DNA of 64,000 nt, from assembly GCA_947471745.1 (NCBI GenBank), contig CANJKZ010000425.1, positions 310,001 to 374,000 on the forward strand, written 5' to 3'. Under the pieces are notes generated by a model, which was given only the letters and a program-made list of their open reading frames with translations, was not told the origin of the DNA and did not search any database. Below, in pieces: positions 37,476 to 48,593 of the stretch. A program made the position numbers and the translations under genes. The stretch comes from Closterium sp. Naga37s-1 (taxonomy: Eukaryota; Streptophyta; Zygnematophyceae; Desmidiales; Closteriaceae). The first letter of the stretch is position 1; every line of letters begins with the position of its first letter.

Positions 37476-38698
37476 CTACTTCTTCAGTTTAGCCAACTTC
37501 TGTGGCTCCACAATCTTGATGTTCGTCCAAGCATCTCCAAACATCTTCGTTCCCCACGCGTCGTTCTCCATCTTGGTTGCGAACATTAGGTAGGGGATCT
37601 TGTGGCGCTTGGCATCCGTCGTGTTCTTCTTAGGTGTCTCGGTGTCTTCCGTGTCGGTCCGTGGCCTATTCGCATGTGGCTCCTTTCCGAGAATCACACC
37701 ATCCGCCAGAGCGCTGATCGAATTCCGATCAACAATCTTCTTTTGGATCAGGGCAATGGTGGCATGTGTCGCCTCCTCCGATTTATCAGCCCTGTACTTC
37801 TCGACGGTGAGCACCACGTTCTTCATCCACTTCATCTTTTTGTCGCCGGTTTCGTCCTTCACACCAGTCTCGCAATACGAGAAGGTCGAGTCGAAACCAT
37901 CTTCGGAAGCAAGCTATCGCAGAGTCTTTCCGTTCATCAAAAAGGTCACCTTCATCCAGAGTTCCCATGCCTCTGTGACATTCTTCGAGTCCCGCCAAGG
38001 CTTAACGACAAGGTCTAAAAAAGCCTTCACTGGAGTGGTGGCTGTTGGCTTTCCAGGATTCGGAGCATCGCCACCGGCTTCCACTTTTGTCGACGAGCCC
38101 GTCCCTCGATCGGCAGCCTGTCCGTCAGCGTTGCTCCCGGCATGTTCCTTCAGAGCAGTGTTCTCCTTTTTTAGCTGCTCGATTACAGCTGCCATCTTCA
38201 TCAGACTCTCGTCGCGTTCAGCGACCTTGTTCTTCAGCTCGCCAATCTTGTGCTGCATCTGACCAGTTTCTGCTCGGTAAAAGTTGTTCTCTGCGAGGAG
38301 CTTCTGGTACTTTCGCGTTGTGTTCAGCTTGTAGATCGCATCCTGCGCAGAAACGGACGAGGGTTTTCAGACAAGCACAAGACATGTCGAAATGGTAATG
38401 CCGACCAAAGAAAAATTGCACCTACAGCGGCTGCAGAGGTGCCCCTGGCTTCACGAAGTTCAATGCCAGCCTTGTGCATGATTGCCACTTTGATGGCCCA
38501 CTTCTGAAACAGTGGGTGCTAGCAGCGGATTCATTTTCGTGTATGGGTGGCGCTGGCACTTGCATGGCCGTTGTGTGCCGTCGAAATTCTTGTCGTGATT
38601 GGGACAATAGAACCACCACATGGCAAGGTCCTGTGCCACGATGTCTCGCCCAGGGTCTTCAAGAGCCTCCAAAAAACTTCTGCCAGAGTGGTGCATCT
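37476..38698 (-). pseudogene. Gene X2, 3' part: coiled coil plus C-terminal domain
   Basis: Minus-strand gene with a clear intron (38347-38428; donor gtaggt, acceptor gcgcag). Upstream of it is an exon with LFQKWAIKVAIMHKAGIEL; downstream, the exon starting DAIYKLNTTRKYQKLL runs into a leucine-rich coiled coil (KIGELKNKVAERDESLMKM), a linker, and a domain with AFLDLVVKPWRDSKNVTEAW and KKMKWMKNVVLTVEKY, ending in KLAKLKK and a stop at 37476. One in-frame TAG occurs near 37915, so the copy is probably dead. A zinc-like cluster (CPNHDKNFDG and CKCQRH) lies near 38.6 kb. The C-terminal domain resembles, at the level of pattern only, GCR1_C-type domains of some Crypton recombinases. Its 5' part lies beyond element F. 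Confidence 0.5.
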
Positions 38699-38829
38699 TG
38701 TTAGAATAGTGAACGAATGAATGACTGAACTAGAAAGTAGGTGGGTGCAAGTAGCAAACCTAAAAGTGTTGTACCCTATACAAACTACCCCACTACAGCC
38801 TAAACAAACTATAAAATATAAGTTTGACA
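38699..38829 (-). repeat. Element F 3' LTR
   Basis: This 131-bp alpha LTR, tgttagaatag to agtttgaca on the plus strand, is alignable with the LTRs of A and H. The purine tract and 3' untranslated region lie directly to its right. Confidence 0.82.
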
Positions 38830-41800
38830 CACCCCCATAGGCAAAGTGGGGGAGGACAAGGGGTCACAAGACCAGTCAAGAAAGACAAAGCAAGCTCAGG
38901 GTGGATCACAAAGTCACCACACAGTCTGAGCACAAGCAAAGGGCCATAAGGCCAGTTCACATGCAGAGTTATATAAAGGAAAGCAAACAATACAGTGAAC
39001 ACAACCTAGCAAGTGTGAGCGTGTAGGTATATGTATAAAGAGTACAGTACAAGCAGAGTCAAGAAGTAAGCAAGTGAGGCATAGTAGTTACAAGGCCTAG
39101 AACAGTACAGAAACGTTGATGATCACAAGGCTGAAGTGCCTTGGTGAAAACATCAGCAGTGTTGGCCTGAGAGGCCACGTAAGCAAGATGAAGCTGACCA
39201 CGCTGCTGCAAATCTCGAGCAAGGAAGTAGCGCAGAGCAATGTGCTTCGTTCAGTGCTCCAGTCTGTGCTCTTGACACAAGGCAAACATTGCCTTGTTGT
39301 CGACGTACAGAACTGGAGGAGAACGAGGCGCCTCTCCCAAGTCGGTCAGCAGGTAGGTGAGCCAGCGTAACTCCTGTGCAGCCATGGCCCCAGCGTAGAT
39401 CTCAGCCTCACAACTGGAGCTGAGAACAGAAGACGAGCGGGTAGACCGCCAAGAGACAGAGCCTGAGCCAAGGCTGAAGGTGTAACCCTGTGACGACCGC
39501 TGCGTAGCCAAGTCGTCAACCCAGGAGGCGTCTGCGTGACCAGTGAGGACAACTCGAGCCCGTCCTCCAAGCACGAGCCCCATGCCCGACGTACTGCACA
39601 AGTAGCGCAACACCCTCTTCGCAGCATCCCAGTGCACCTTTCGGTGCCTGCCGGGAGCCACGTAGCGAGCCAGAAGGCTAAGAGGGTATGCGAGGTCAGG
39701 TCGTGTGCAAGTCATCAGATACATGAGGCAGCCCACAAGCTCTGGATACGGGCCACTCGGCTCTACGGACTTGTCCGAAGGTGGAGCTGAGAGCGAGTGA
39801 CCGGTAGGCAGAGGAGTGGACTGTGGCGAGGAGTACGTGAAGCCGAAGCGCTGAAGGACCTGCTGCACCATGTGTGACTGAGTCAAGGTAATGGTGCACT
39901 GTGCTCTGTCCCGGGTGATCCGCAAGCCAAGATAGCTTGTCAGCTCACCCAGGTCTGTGCACGTGTGTCTCTTCTGCAGCTCCGACTTCACGTGGGCGAG
40001 TGCCTCAGTGTCAGCAGTAGCAAAGACCAAGTCGTCTACGTACACGAGAACGTAGAACAGCGGCAGAGTGGTGTCGGTGCGTAGAAACAGCGACGGGTCA
40101 GCAGTGGAAGGAGCAAAACCAAGAGCAGCAAGAGTCGTCCTCAGTGTGTCGTGCCACTCACGGGGTGCCTGGCGGAGACCGTAGACTGGCCGCCGGAGGC
40201 TCCACTGGGTACCAGCAGGAAACAACCCAGTGAAGCCAGGTGGGCGGCGCAGCCAGATCTCCTCATGCAGGCTGCCCTGTAGGAAGGTTGTGCTGAAGTC
40301 AAGCGAGTGGAGCTCGTAGTCACGGTGAGCAGCTACGTGCAGCAGTACCCGAAGAGTGGTCATCTTCGGGGTAGGGGAGAAGGTCTGGAAGAAGTCAACT
40401 CCCTGTCGCTGGCTGAAGCCACGTGCAACGTAACGCGCCTTGAAGACAGGCGGAGAACCCGGTGGCCACTTCACCCTGAAGATCCACATGCCACTGACGA
40501 TGTTCGCCCCAGGCGGGGGAACCTCGTCGACGTAGGCGCCTGTGGACTTCCAGGAAGCCATCTCGGCGTCCATGGCTGCCTGCCACTGAGAGGAGTAGGG
40601 ACCCGTAATCGCCTTTTCGTAAGAGCGCGGGGTCGGGATGTTTGGTGCATCCGGGTCTCCCTCAGGGGCAAGCAGCATAGACGCGAGATGAGGTACAGCA
40701 GCGGCAAAGCACTCAAACTCCTCCTGTCTGTCCTCAAGAATGTTCGTTCCTAGAGCACACTCACCCCCGACGGACGGAGGACAGACAGACGCAGACGCAG
40801 ACTCAGCAACAAGACTAGTGGCGTAGTCGAGGCGACAGGCTGCAACAAAGTCAACAAGCTCAGCAACGAGAGCAGACGCAGCAGTGGACTCAAACAAAGG
40901 GTCAGTGACAGCAGTGGCCAGAAAGCACGTGACAGTAGGACTAGCAGCACGAAGGGAGTCAGACTCCGGGTCCGGACTGGCAGGAAGGGAGGACGCAGGA
41001 GGAGACGGCCGAGGGACACGCTGTGGAGCAGAGGAAGGACGCAGAGTCATAGAGTGAGTGCCAGGGACAGGAGGAGGACGCGGACGCGAAACACAACGAC
41101 CAGCGCAAACAGTGCGAACTCGCGACTCAGAACGAGACTTAGGTGACTCAGGACGAGACTCAGGCGACACAGGACGCGACTCAGGCTCACGACGCTCCGT
41201 AAGACCTCTAGTCGGTCCAGAGTAAGGAGAAGGACCAGGCAGGGGAGAGGCCGGCTGTAACTGCGACTGTGACTGGACAGGCGGTGGACTCAGTAAAGGA
41301 GGAGTAGGACCAGGAGAAGGCGGGAGACCAAGAACCTGCTGAAGGAGCAGAACGTAGTACGGTCGCGGCCTCGCAGCGCCTCCAGGAACAGCAAAGACAG
41401 CACCACTACCCTCAGCGCCAGGGTCTCCAGCTACAACTCCCGCAGTACCACCAGCTCCAGTACCTGCAGCGCCAACGCCTGCAGCACCACCAGCCCCAGC
41501 AGCTCCAGTACCTCCAGTACGAGCACCTCCAGGACCAGCGGCTCCAGCACCAGCAGCACCTCCAGCAGCACCAGCACCAGCAGCGCCTCCAGCAGCTCCA
41601 GCACCAGCAGCAGCTCCAGCACCAGCGGCGCCTCCAGTACCTCCAGCACCAGCAGCACCTCCGGCAGCTCCAGCACCTCCTGTGGCTCCAGCACCAGCAG
41701 CACCTCCTGCAGCACCAGCACCAGCAGCACCTCCAGCAGCTCCAGCACCAGCAGCACCTCTAGCAGCTCCAGACGCACGGCGACAGCGCCGAGAGTACCA

Positions 41801-42089
41801 CTCACGAAGCTGCTGCGGAGAGAGGGGCTCCCGCCGCAACGGGACACCCGGAGAACCTCCAGACTCAGCACGCGCAGGCTCAGCACCCCAAGACGCAGTA
41901 CCCCCAGGCTCAGCACCCCCAGGCTCCACACGCTCAGGCTCAGCACCCCCAGACTCCACACGCTCAGGCTCAGCACCCCCAGTCCCCGCACCCGCAGGCT
42001 CAGCACCCCTAGCAGCACCTGAGTCGACAGCTACCTCGACCGGCTCGGCAGGGTCTACCTGAGACACACCTGAGGGGGCAGGACCCTGA
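38699..42089 (-). mobile_element. Copia element F (alpha family), 5'-truncated, inside gene X2
   Basis: Alpha-family fossil on the minus strand. It has a 131-bp 3' LTR (38699-38829), a purine run next to it (plus strand cacccccatag), 3' untranslated region to about 39.1 kb, RNase H about 39.2-39.6 kb, reverse transcriptase about 39.7-40.5 kb (YVDD), and the linker with Gly/Ala-rich and Pro/Ser-rich repeats about 40.6-42.06 kb. Gag, protease, integrase and the 5' LTR are missing; the element stops within the linker at about 42089. The part that remains is well kept and looks younger than A, C or D. No target duplication is seen, as expected for a truncated copy. Confidence 0.88.
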
Positions 42090-42830
42090 ATGTAGTGTTT
42101 TCATGAACAGAATGACCCACCACTTGTAGTGCTGCCAATACAGGATGTAATCTTTCCTGGTTCTCGGCGCGAGATAACCGATAGGGATCTTTACGCGGCG
42201 AATCCTGCTATCCACGTCGGCCTGTTTTCGTACTGACTCATGCGTAGCTGATGCTGGCCCATCTGCAGTTCCCTGGGGTGCAGCCTGTGATTCTTGCCCC
42301 TCTGCATTTCCCTGGGGCGCAGCCTGTGGTTCTTGCCCCTCTGCATTTCTCTGGGGCGCAGCCTGCGACTCGAGCCCATGTGCATTTCCAACTGGCGATG
42401 CCTGTGATTCTGGGCCGTGGGCATTGTCTCGGGCCGCCTCCCCAAAAAGTCTTCGACTGGTAGTGTTATCTTCAGAGGTTGGACTGCGGCTAGCATTTTC
42501 CTCCCAACTTTCCTCCCACGTCGCCCTGTGTTCGTCGTCGTCATCGTCTCCGAGGTTAATCCACACCCCCGAACGCCTTTCGCCCCTCGGATTTGCGCCC
42601 TCAGCCACATTTCCCTCGACTCCGACAGGAGGGTTCGAGGCCGGAAATTCTTGTGGAGCATCCACGAACACTTCTCTCGCCACTGCTGGTGCAAACTCCT
42701 TGTCCCAATCTTGGTCCCTGGTTAGATCTAACGGGGCATGCGGCAATTGGCTGTCTTCGAGATAAAAAAACTGTTCATTGCCCTCGAAAGGTGCACTATG
42801 CAAATTACCCGTACCACCTTCGATCTCCAT
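42090..42830 (-). pseudogene. Gene X2, 5' part: acidic N-terminus and possible core-binding motif
   Basis: Minus-strand frame with its first ATG at 42830 (a GTG codon directly precedes it). The product starts with an acidic, low-complexity region, then a tandem repeat of about 11 residues (QAAPQGNAEGQE), then KIPIGYLAPRTRKDYILYWQ followed by HYKWW. The Arg-Thr-Arg-x-x-Tyr-x-x-x-Trp pattern recalls the N-terminal core-binding domain of tyrosine recombinases and Crypton-like proteins; that is inference only, as no catalytic Arg-His-Arg-Tyr set is visible. The frame runs into element F at 42089 and the gene resumes at 38698. It might instead be a host DNA-binding protein. Confidence 0.45.
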
Positions 42831-43560
42831 CACGGAGTACCTTGTTCAGAGGACTGTATGCCTCTCATAGTCCACGAAATCTGTCCTGAATCGCTTTTGT
42901 TAGACACGCGAAATCTATACCGGCGTGTAGAGAATGAGATGGACTGCCAGCGAACCCAAGAGTAGAGGAGAATGCTGTCCTGAAACGAGTCTCGCGTGTG
43001 GAGTTGTTTCGGGAACAAAAAACTATGGGTGTGACCCCCTGGCGTCGAGTACAGTGCTGATATGAAATGAATGTTTTTTCAGAGTTGTTTTGAAGCTCGA
43101 AAATACCTACACCTCTCAAAGTTTTGTTGTTCCTCTAAAATACCAACATTGTCCATAGTACTAAAAATATCACGGAGACGAGTGCGTCTGTGTGCATTTC
43201 GGAACGATGCAATGTATCATGCCATGATGTGTTGTAGGTACGAAAGGATGCATGGCTGATGAACTCAAGAAAAATGTGTTGAACCTTCAAGAAGCAATCA
43301 GGGAAATGGTACACATCTGAGCCCTTTTGAAGCATTTTGGGGCTCAGCCACAAGGGCACGAGCTCCACAATCTCTGACTGCATCCTCTCTTCCCGCCATA
43401 ATTTTTCTAAATCTGGTCGCCACACCCCAGATCTGGTGTTCTTCCCGCCCGTGTTAGAGCACTCGATTGGCTCCTCCACACTTGCGTAACTCTGAGCCAC
43501 ACCCCTCCCGCATAGATGGGAGTGGCTCGGCCACGTGGATCACTATTGGCGCGCAATAGA
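42831..43560 (-). other. Region upstream of X2, weak minus-strand frame
   Basis: A minus-strand frame at 43135-43500 encodes protein-like sequence (GVWRPDLEKLWREERMQSEI and LVPLWLSPKMLQKGSDVY), but I recognise no family and see no clear splice sites. It could be an upstream exon of X2 or a separate remnant. The rest of the stretch shows nothing. Confidence 0.25.
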
Positions 43561-44324
43561 AAAAAAAAAAAACAATGCACCCGGGTTGTGGCCATGTTCG
43601 AATTTATACAAAACTGTCTTAGATTGGATTTGCAGCTTTTAAAAATTTAGTAAAAGCACTATGTCGCGATCGAAAAATCCAAGTTTTTGTTTTCTAGTGG
43701 TACCTAATCTGTTCCACGTTTCCAGATTCCGGTTGCCATTGTGCTTGAAACAATCTGTTCTACCGACGGTTGGACTTGTAGAGTATAAACCGGTGTGCAG
43801 ATAAACCAATTTCACCCTAAACATATTTCAAACACGAACTTCAGTATCGAGATTCTCGATACCGAGGTTTACGCAAACTGGTTGCGACGTGGTCGCGCAG
43901 ATCACGTCGCAACCGTTTGCGCGAAAGGTGCACGTCAATTTGACGGCTGCACCTTGACGCTGGCCAGAGCATGCGCGAATCTGTTCGGGCAGAGAACTGG
44001 TTCACGGGCAGGCCGAGCCTAGCCCGTGGGGCGGTGGGGCTTGTCTTGCTCGGCGCAAGCTTGCGCCGCTTCCGCGTGGGTCTAGGCGAGCTCGACCAGA
44101 CGAGCTCGACCTGGCTTTTTCCTCTGGCAAATCCGCTCGACCTGCGCCCACGACTACATAACTTCCCCTCATTAGCTCCAGTGAATCACTGACAATGGCA
44201 GTGGTACTGTACTTCAAGTATAGGCAGTCCGACTGCTTGATCTAGTAGTACCAGCACTTCCTCCTGAGTACCTTGCATTCTGCAGTTTCGGAGCTCAATA
44301 CTTTTTATACTAGTACTACACGTC
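43561..44324. promoter_or_regulatory. 5' flank of the chromate transporter gene, with hairpin cluster
   Basis: Non-coding upstream region of the CHR gene. It contains a run of perfect or near-perfect inverted repeats: 43844-43862 (gtatcgaga, one base, tctcgatac), 43872-43921 (arms of about 19 bases around gcaaactggttgcgacgtg), 43927-43953 (ggtgcacgtcaa type) and 44051-44068 (cggcgcaagcttgcgccg, perfect). A direct repeat gagctcgacc follows near 44089-44115. I cannot assign a TATA box or start site with confidence. Confidence 0.45.
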
Positions 44325-45122
44325 ATGGCGCCAGGATCTGCGCCTGCTGCGACACGGGTGAGACAACCCTACTGAGTAGCATGTGATATATTGTTCAGCA
44401 ACTTCTTAGTACTAGGCTCTTGACGTTATGTTTCAGCACCAAACGACATCTCCCTTCCCTTCAACACCTACGTCTCAACACCCTTTTGTCCGCTGTGCCA
44501 GGGTGTTGTTGTGACTCCACAGGGCGGGAGCCACGACGACGGAGCGCCAATGCCAACTCTGAGTCAGTCGAGGGTGGCAGCAAGGGACGAAGAAGCTGCA
44601 ACCCTACCAAGTCAATGCGACGCAGAGGAAGAAGACCTGGTCTTGAGTCAACGTGAACACGAGGAAAAAGGCCCACTGCCAGTGGCAACCTCAGATCAAC
44701 CCGACGAAGAGGAGAACCAGCTGAATGTTGCTACTACTAGCAGAAGTACCCGTCATTCAATGACAAGTAGTACTACCACTACCATTGGTAGCACTCTTTT
44801 CCGCACCACCAGCACCAATGGTAGTACTAGTAGTATTGGTTCTTTTGATGACGATGGAATGATGGCGGAAGAAGATGCCAAGCCGTGCTCTGGTGCTCTA
44901 GAGGCGGCCTCTGGTGCCTCTGGTGCCACTGGTGCCTCTGGTGCCTCTGGTGACACTAATGCCAAGGGTGTTGGTGTGGCTACGCATGAGAACGGAGACG
45001 GCAGCAACAAGAAGCCTGGACTGCTCGCTGCTTGCCGGCGGATAGCTGATGGAATACTGCCTGCATTTCTCAGAAAGGTGAGGAAACGGCGGAAGGGGTC
45101 CTCAGTTGTGTAGAAGTGCCTT

Positions 45123-45187
<65 letters not shown>

Positions 45188-45984
45188 TGTGTGTGTGTGC
45201 GTGCGTGTGTGCGTGTTTGAGAATGTGAGGATGGGGAATGCGGAGGAGAGGAAAACCAGTGGCTTGTCCTCCATAGCATCATGTTGTGACTGCCTCACTT
45301 GCGCTCTCTTCATATGCAACTGCCTTTTCCATGTTGTGACTGCCTCACTTGCGCTCTCTTCATATGCAACTGCCTTTTCCATGTTGTGACTGCCTCACTT
45401 GCGCTCTCTTCATATGCAACTGCCTTTTCCACGTGAAGGTGTTGCTTTCATACATCTACCTGCCATGATGACATGATAGATCTGCGTCTTATTTTAATTT
45501 CTTGGACTTTCCTTGATCTGCAGACCAGGACCAGTCCCGAGGAGCCTGCTGCAACTGCTTCCGCTACCGCTGCTACTACTGCTTCTGCTGTTGCTTCTGC
45601 TGCTGAATTGAGCCTGGAAAGGGCTGAGTCCAAGAGGGAGGGGGGGGATGACGAGGACGATGGTAGCGAGGGTGCGGCAGCAGATGAATCTGCATTGAAA
45701 ACCGAAGTCATTGTTGAAGACCCTCCCAAGGTCAACCCCTGCCTCCTCCTTTCCCCTTCCCCTCCCCCCTTTGTCGCTGCTCCCCCTTCCACTATCCCCT
45801 GCCCTTTCCTCTCTCCTCTTGCGCCCCTCCCTCCCCTTCCCCCTCGCCCATTGACTCGTCGCCGCAACCCCATTTCCTCTAAAGCAGTGGGATGTCCATC
45901 ATTACCGCTGCACACACCTTTCTTTGTTTGCTTTCGCCTGTGTTTGTGTGTGTGTGTTTTTATTAACTCGTTTTGTTTGTTTTC

Positions 45985-46048
<64 letters not shown>

Positions 46049-48534
46049 GTGTGTTTTTGTTGTTGGTGGATTTTTTTTAATTTATTATTTCCAAATCCTC
46101 AACTCTGCCTACTCTCTCATCATCATTTACGCAGGTACGACGTGGAAGCTACTGGGATCTCTTCGTCACCTTCTTCTTCCTCGGATGGACGTCGTTCGGT
46201 GGTGCCGCCGCCCACATCGCCATGTACCACAAGCAGTTCGTGGAGCTGCGCGGGTGAGTGGAGCTGAAGAGATGAGTCGATTCCACTCCTCCCAGTCCAT
46301 TCCAGTCTTCCCATCCAGCGGGCACAGGTTGCGCCGCATACTGGTTGCGTCCATCCTCCCTCCCATCATTTTGTCATCCCTTCCTCTTCTCACCCCCTCA
46401 ACCCCTCATCTCCTCATTTCCTCTACCCTCCCCCTTTTCCCCTCCCCCCCTCTCCTCTCCTCAGGTGGATGACAGAGGACATGTTTGCAGAATTATTAGC
46501 GCTCACCCAGACAGTACCCGGCCCATCCAGCACGCAGATGTCGCTCGCCATCGGCATCATGCAGAAGGGCATCACCGGCGGCTTCCTCTCCTGGATCCTC
46601 TTCCAGCTCCCTGGCGCGCTCATCATGAGCGTTGCTGGCTTTGGCGTCGCCAAGGTGAGACAGGCAGACCAGCAGACCAGTAGCTCGCTCACTCGCTCAT
46701 CACCAGTGCAGCAGTGGCTCGCTCGTCCAACTCTCAGGAGTTCTCATCATGAGCTCAGCTGCCTTTGCAGCTACAGAGGTTAGCAAAGCCAGTTACTGGT
46801 GGATCCAGCGCCATGACTCTCTGCTTTCTGCTCTCTTTTTTTTTTTTTAGTCGATTAAAATATTCCCCCCCTTCTCCCACAACCTCCTTCTCCCCAGTTC
46901 CTGGTGGATCCACCGGCGTGGCTCTCTGCTATCTCCGCCGGGGCGACAGCGGTGGCGGTGGCTCTAATAGCAGATGCGGCAGTGATGCTGGGGAGCAAGA
47001 TGTGCCGGAACAGAGTCACACGCATGCTCTGCGTCACCTCTGCTGCCATCACCTTTTACTACACCACGCAGTGGATCTTCCCCACCGTCATTCTGCTCGG
47101 TGAGTGATGCTTGGGAGGGTCATAGGCAACAGGGTGACCCACATGCTCTGCGTCACCGCTGCTGCCATCACCTTTTACTACACCACGCAGTGGATCTTCC
47201 CCACCGTCATCCTGCTTGGTATGAACCAAGTTGGTGGAATTTTTGCCAATTCACAAGTCATTGTTCGCATGCTCTGCATCACCTCTGCTGCCATCACCTT
47301 TTACTACACCACGCAGTGGATCTTCCCCACCGTCATCCTGCTTGGTATGAACCAAGTTGGTGGAATTTTTGTCAATTCACAAGTCATTGTTCGCGTGCTC
47401 TGCGTCACCTCTGCTGCCATCACCTTTTACTACACCACGCAGTGGATCTTCCCCACCGTCATCCTGCTTCGTATGAACCAAGTTGGTGGAATTATTGCCA
47501 ATTCACAAGTCATTGTTCGCGTGCTCCGCGTCACCTCTGCTGCCATCACCTTTTACTACACCACGCAGTGGATCTTCCCCACCGTCATCCTGCTTGGTAT
47601 GAACCAAGTTGGTGGAATTTTTGTCAATTCACAAGTCATTGTTCGCGTGCTCTGCGTCACCTCTGCTGCCATCACCTTTTACTACACCACGCAGTGGATC
47701 TTCCCCACCGTCATCCTGCTTGGTATGAACCAAGTTGGTGGAATTTTTGTCAATTCACAAGTCATTGTTCGCGTGCTCTGCGTCACCTCTGCTGCCATCA
47801 CCTTTTACTACACCACGCAGTGGATCTTCCCCACCGTCATCCTGCTTGGTATGAACCAAGTTGGTGGAATTTTTGCCAAATCACAAGTCATTGTTCGCAT
47901 GCTCTGCGTCACCTCTGCTGCCATCACCTTTTACTACACCACTCAGTGGATCTTCCCCACCGTCATCCTGCTTGGTGAGAAGTTTTTTTGTGTGTGTGTG
48001 TTTTTTTTTTTTGTTTTACATGCGCTTAAAAAGAAAGTCGCTAGGTCGTGCTTGCCACGTGCACCGCCTGCTTGTAACATGCGAGACCATGCATGTCGAC
48101 GATATACCCCTCATCCTTCCTCAGGCGGTGCGGTGAGCCTTTTTCACCAAGCTCCAAGCCACATACCGTTCTCTCTTACCAGCCCACTACGACCCTCTCT
48201 TCTCCCTTCCACTTTCCTTCTGCCTTCTTTCCCTTCCCCCCACCTCCCCTCTTTTTCAGGCGGCGTGGTCACCTATTTCACGCAGCGCAACAAGCCCATC
48301 CCTCCGCAGCGCAACAAGCCCATCCCTACGCAGCGCAACAAGCCCATCCCTACGCAGCGCAACAAGCCCATCCCTCCGCAGCGCAGCAACATTCAGAGGC
48401 TGGGCGTGTCGCCGTTGGGCGGCGGGATGCTGCTGTTTGCGTGGATCGGCATCTTGTGTTTGCCATTGTCTACAACAATGCTATCACCAAATCGGGCTCG
48501 CAGTGGATGCACCTGTTCGAGGTGTGTGGGTGTA

Positions 48535-48593
<59 letters not shown>

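Noticed and set aside
44511-44549. Translation start of the CHR gene at 44511
   Set aside because: The codon there is GTG, and the sequence is in frame with an upstream exon through a good acceptor at 44501. ATG 44325, or 44550 as an alternative, is better.
47100-47978. 292-codon His/Cys/Leu repeat frame overlapping the 126-bp array
   Set aside because: The alternative frame of the array. The frame matching CHR exon 6 is the biological one.
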